64,000 nucleotides of DNA from UBA5078 sp964538025 (lineage in GTDB: Bacteria; Pseudomonadota; Gammaproteobacteria; Pseudomonadales; Pseudohongiellaceae). Each line of letters starts with the position of its first letter. Positions within the stretch are counted from its first letter, which is position 1. Under the pieces are notes generated by a model. The model ran no database searches. It worked only from the letters and a program-made list of their open reading frames with translations, and was not told the origin of the DNA. The position numbers were made by a program, and so were the translations under genes. Below are positions 62,071 to 64,000 of this stretch, piece after piece. The stretch covers positions 62,001-126,000 of the forward strand of contig CAZICZ010000003.1 of the NCBI GenBank assembly GCA_964538025.1, in the 5' to 3' direction.

Positions 62071-62478
62071 TCAAAACTCCACTTGTCGGTGAAGGGTTCC
62101 TTCTCCTGCCGTGATAAACAAGACCGTGGTGGGGACATTCACACGGCCAGTATGCCAGATGCCCTTGGGTACCAGGGCCCATTCCCCGTTCTGCCGCAGC
62201 GGCAGGGTTTTATGCCCGTTCTGTTTTTCCAGAACCAGATCGATTGCCCCGCTTAACAACAGGATGAACTCGTCGCCGTTGGGGTGCATCTCCCACATCG
62301 GCCAGTCATGCCCGAAGCTGTGCGTGGTCACCAGGTATTCGTTCTGGAATGTGCCCAGGGCGCCGCGGCTCAACTCCTCCCAGAATGTCGGCCCGACTGC
62401 AATCGCCTCGGCCGTGGCATCGGGGCGCAAGCGCACATAGGTGGAATTAATGTGGAAAGGCCCAGTGTCTTTGCTCAT
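62071..62478 (-). CDS. Single-domain cupin protein
   Basis: This 135-residue protein is a single cupin: motif 1 in WPMWEMHPNGDEFILLLSGAI (His and Glu metal ligands) and motif 2 in GIWHTGRV. A metal-binding site of the usual three-His type is incomplete, with HPNGDE and H in WHTG. The function is unknown. It precedes the GST gene on the same strand (16 bases), so the two may be co-transcribed. Confidence 0.85.
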   Translation of the reverse strand: MSKDTGPFHINSTYVRLRPDATAEAIAVGPTFWEELSRGALGTFQNEYLVTTHSFGHDWPMWEMHPNGDEFILLLSGAIDLVLEKQNGHKTLPLRQNGEWALVPKGIWHTGRVNVPTTVLFITAGEGTLHRQVEF

Positions 62479-62726
62479 GACATCCCCTTCTTGTTTTTAT
62501 GACGGACGGGTGCGTGCACTGCGGTGCTATGTCCCTAGGTGTCCACCGCACGGCAATCATGGCCCTTGCGTGGGGGCAGGTGGCACGTTTGCCTGTGGAA
62601 AGCAGGAGCGAGCCCGCATCATAGCCGCTTGGACACCGTCACTTCAAGGAAGGCGGCCCCCTGCCGCGGGCGTGAATGCTGTGGTATTGTCGAGCCCTCA
62701 TCACGCGCTGATTTCCGAGGTTTTCC

Positions 62727-64000
62727 ATGCCCTTTGCCCTGCATTTCGCGCAGCATATTGCGCAGCTAGAGACTCGCTACGCGCAGGCTCTGTCGACGAC
62801 GCAGGCCTTCGATGCTGTCCTGATCCACAGCGGCAGCGCCCAGGCCTACTATGCCGATGACCAGCATCCAGTGTTCCGCGCATACGGCCATTTTAACCAG
62901 TGGGTGCCGGTCAGCCGGCCCGACCAGATGGTCCTGATCATGCCGGGAGAACGGCCAGTCTATTTTCAGGTGGTACCGCGTGATTTCTGGTACGAGCAGG
63001 ACACCGGTCTGGCGCCGTGGATCGCCGCGCCTTTCGAGGTCGTGACGCTGGAGAGTGCCCGGGAGGTACTGGGAGAGCTGCAGCGAATCGGCAGCCGAAG
63101 CTCCCTCGCACTTTCCCGCATCGCGTTTCTGGGAGAGAACACCGCCTTTGCCAACGCCCTAGGCATCGAGTCCGCGGCCCAGAATCCCCCTCGTCTCGTG
63201 CAGCACCTCGATTTCCTCCGGGCGGTGAAAACACAGTACGAGGTCGCGAGCATTCGCAGTGCGAACCGTCTGGCTCTGCAGGGGCACACAGCGGCCCGGC
63301 ACGCGTTCGAAAACGGCGGCAGTGAATACGACATCCACATGGCCTATCTGCAGGCCTGCAATCAGCTCGAATCCGAAATGCCCTACCCCACCATTGTCGC
63401 CCTCGATGAAAAGGGCGCTATTTTGCATTACCAGAACAAGCGACGGAGCAGTGGCGCAGACAGTCAGGTCTTGCTTATCGACGCCGGGTGCCGCGTCAAC
63501 ACCTATTGTTCCGACATCACGCGCACCTGGACGCGCCCGCACACGCTGACACTCTTCAAGGATCTGGTGGAAGCCATGGAGTCCATGCAAAGTGCACTGG
63601 TCCGACAGGTGCGCGCCGGCATTCCCTATCCCGATCTTCACCGTGCCGCGCACGAGGGACTGACCAATATCCTGCTCGGCGCGGGCATCTGTCGCGGCAG
63701 TCGCGACGCTCTGCTCGCGCACAAGGTCAGCACGCTGTTCATGCCCCATGGCGTGGGACATCTGCTGGGCATTCAGGTGCATGATGTTGGTGGGCGCATG
63801 AAAAATGGCGAAGGAGAGATTCAACTGCCGCCAGAGGATTACCCCAGCCTGCGCACCACACGCATGACGGCAAGGGGGCAGGTCTTCACCATTGAACCGG
63901 GGCTGTATTTCATTCCCGTCCTGTTGGAACCGGAACGCGGCTCTGCCCGTGGAAAGCTGATCGACTGGGACCTCATCGAGACGCTCACACCACTGGGCGG
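62727..64000 (+). CDS. pepQ: Xaa-Pro dipeptidase (C-terminal end outside window)
   Basis: From ATG 62727 the frame is open for 424 codons to the right edge. It is a M24B metallopeptidase of the PepQ type: N-terminal domain of about 150 residues, then the pita-bread domain. Metal ligands are visible in LLIDAGCRVNTYCSDITRTW (Asp, Asp), HGVGHLLGIQVHDVG (His) and TIEPGLYF (Glu). It removes proline-containing dipeptides. Expected full length is about 440 residues, so only a few residues are missing. Confidence 0.93.
   Translation, partial: MPFALHFAQHIAQLETRYAQALSTTQAFDAVLIHSGSAQAYYADDQHPVFRAYGHFNQWVPVSRPDQMVLIMPGERPVYFQVVPRDFWYEQDTGLAPWIAAPFEVVTLESAREVLGELQRIGSRSSLALSRIAFLGENTAFANALGIESAAQNPPRLVQHLDFLRAVKTQYEVASIRSANRLALQGHTAARHAFENGGSEYDIHMAYLQACNQLESEMPYPTIVALDEKGAILHYQNKRRSSGADSQVLLIDAGCRVNTYCSDITRTWTRPHTLTLFKDLVEAMESMQSALVRQVRAGIPYPDLHRAAHEGLTNILLGAGICRGSRDALLAHKVSTLFMPHGVGHLLGIQVHDVGGRMKNGEGEIQLPPEDYPSLRTTRMTARGQVFTIEPGLYFIPVLLEPERGSARGKLIDWDLIETLTPLG

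Noticed and set aside
1..64000. CRISPR array, tRNA, rRNA, insertion sequence
   Set aside because: No regularly spaced repeats, cloverleaf sequences or transposase-like frames were noticed.

Overview
The window is a chromosomal stretch of a GC-rich gammaproteobacterium. Two blocks follow the gene order of Pseudomonas and its marine relatives. The first is gshB-tonB-yqgE-ruvX followed by pilT and yggS. The second is tolC, thiC, nudF, yqiB, cpdA, yqiA, parE and parC. I read it as a Pseudomonadales/Oceanospirillales-type, probably marine bacterium; the genus cannot be fixed from the sequence alone. I see no phage, insertion sequence, CRISPR array, tRNA or rRNA.

Layout. 1-1837: Gld-type ABC exporter on the minus strand, partial at the edge. 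2084-5096: lptM-lysA-dapF-DUF484. 5106-12555: surface-glycan block with a PIG-L deacetylase, a 1409-residue multi-glycosyltransferase, two GT2 enzymes and a membrane protein. 12592-15987: a stripped, degenerate Chp (type IV pilus chemotaxis) locus, divergent from gshB. 16157-20952: gshB, tonB, yqgE, ruvX, pilT, yggS. 21494-25041: FimX-like c-di-GMP protein followed by a membrane class III cyclase-like protein. 25119-31809: signalling island with two stand-alone response regulators, two multi-TM histidine kinases, a small membrane protein and a GNAT-type acyltransferase. 32096-35728: NMT1-CHASE-PAS-GGDEF-EAL protein. 35833-42759: parC, parE, yqiA, cpdA, yqiB, nudF. 42772-45780: parvulin, an RpoE/ChrR-type (ECF11-like) sigma/anti-sigma pair, an NTF2-like gene and DUF2889. 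45790-48704: two-component system resembling the regulators of the proteobacterial dedicated sortase system. 49068-54562: GST, aroG-type DAHP synthase, thiC, tolC. 54633-64000: DUF2239, hemH, SGNH hydrolase, DUF3482/DUF2868 pair, tesB, a second GST, a cupin and partial pepQ.

How the genes may work together. Type IV pilus control runs through the first half: pilT, FimX, the Chp remnant and possibly the cyclase-like protein. cpdA hydrolyses cAMP, which in Pseudomonas is the second messenger of the Chp system. c-di-GMP input comes from FimX and the composite GGDEF-EAL protein. The signalling island has an acyltransferase, two kinases and two receivers without DNA-binding domains, and could be a small-molecule signalling circuit; that is inference.

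The strongest direct observations are: (1) two divergent copies of TGATCY-N16-CGTACT between the ECF sigma operon and the NTF2-like gene; (2) twin palindromes flanking the -10 of the DUF2239 gene and of the acyltransferase gene; (3) an inverted repeat over the -35 of tolC; (4) two receivers in the Chp remnant that have each lost a different essential phosphotransfer element; (5) a four-domain glycosyltransferase that seems to start at ATT.
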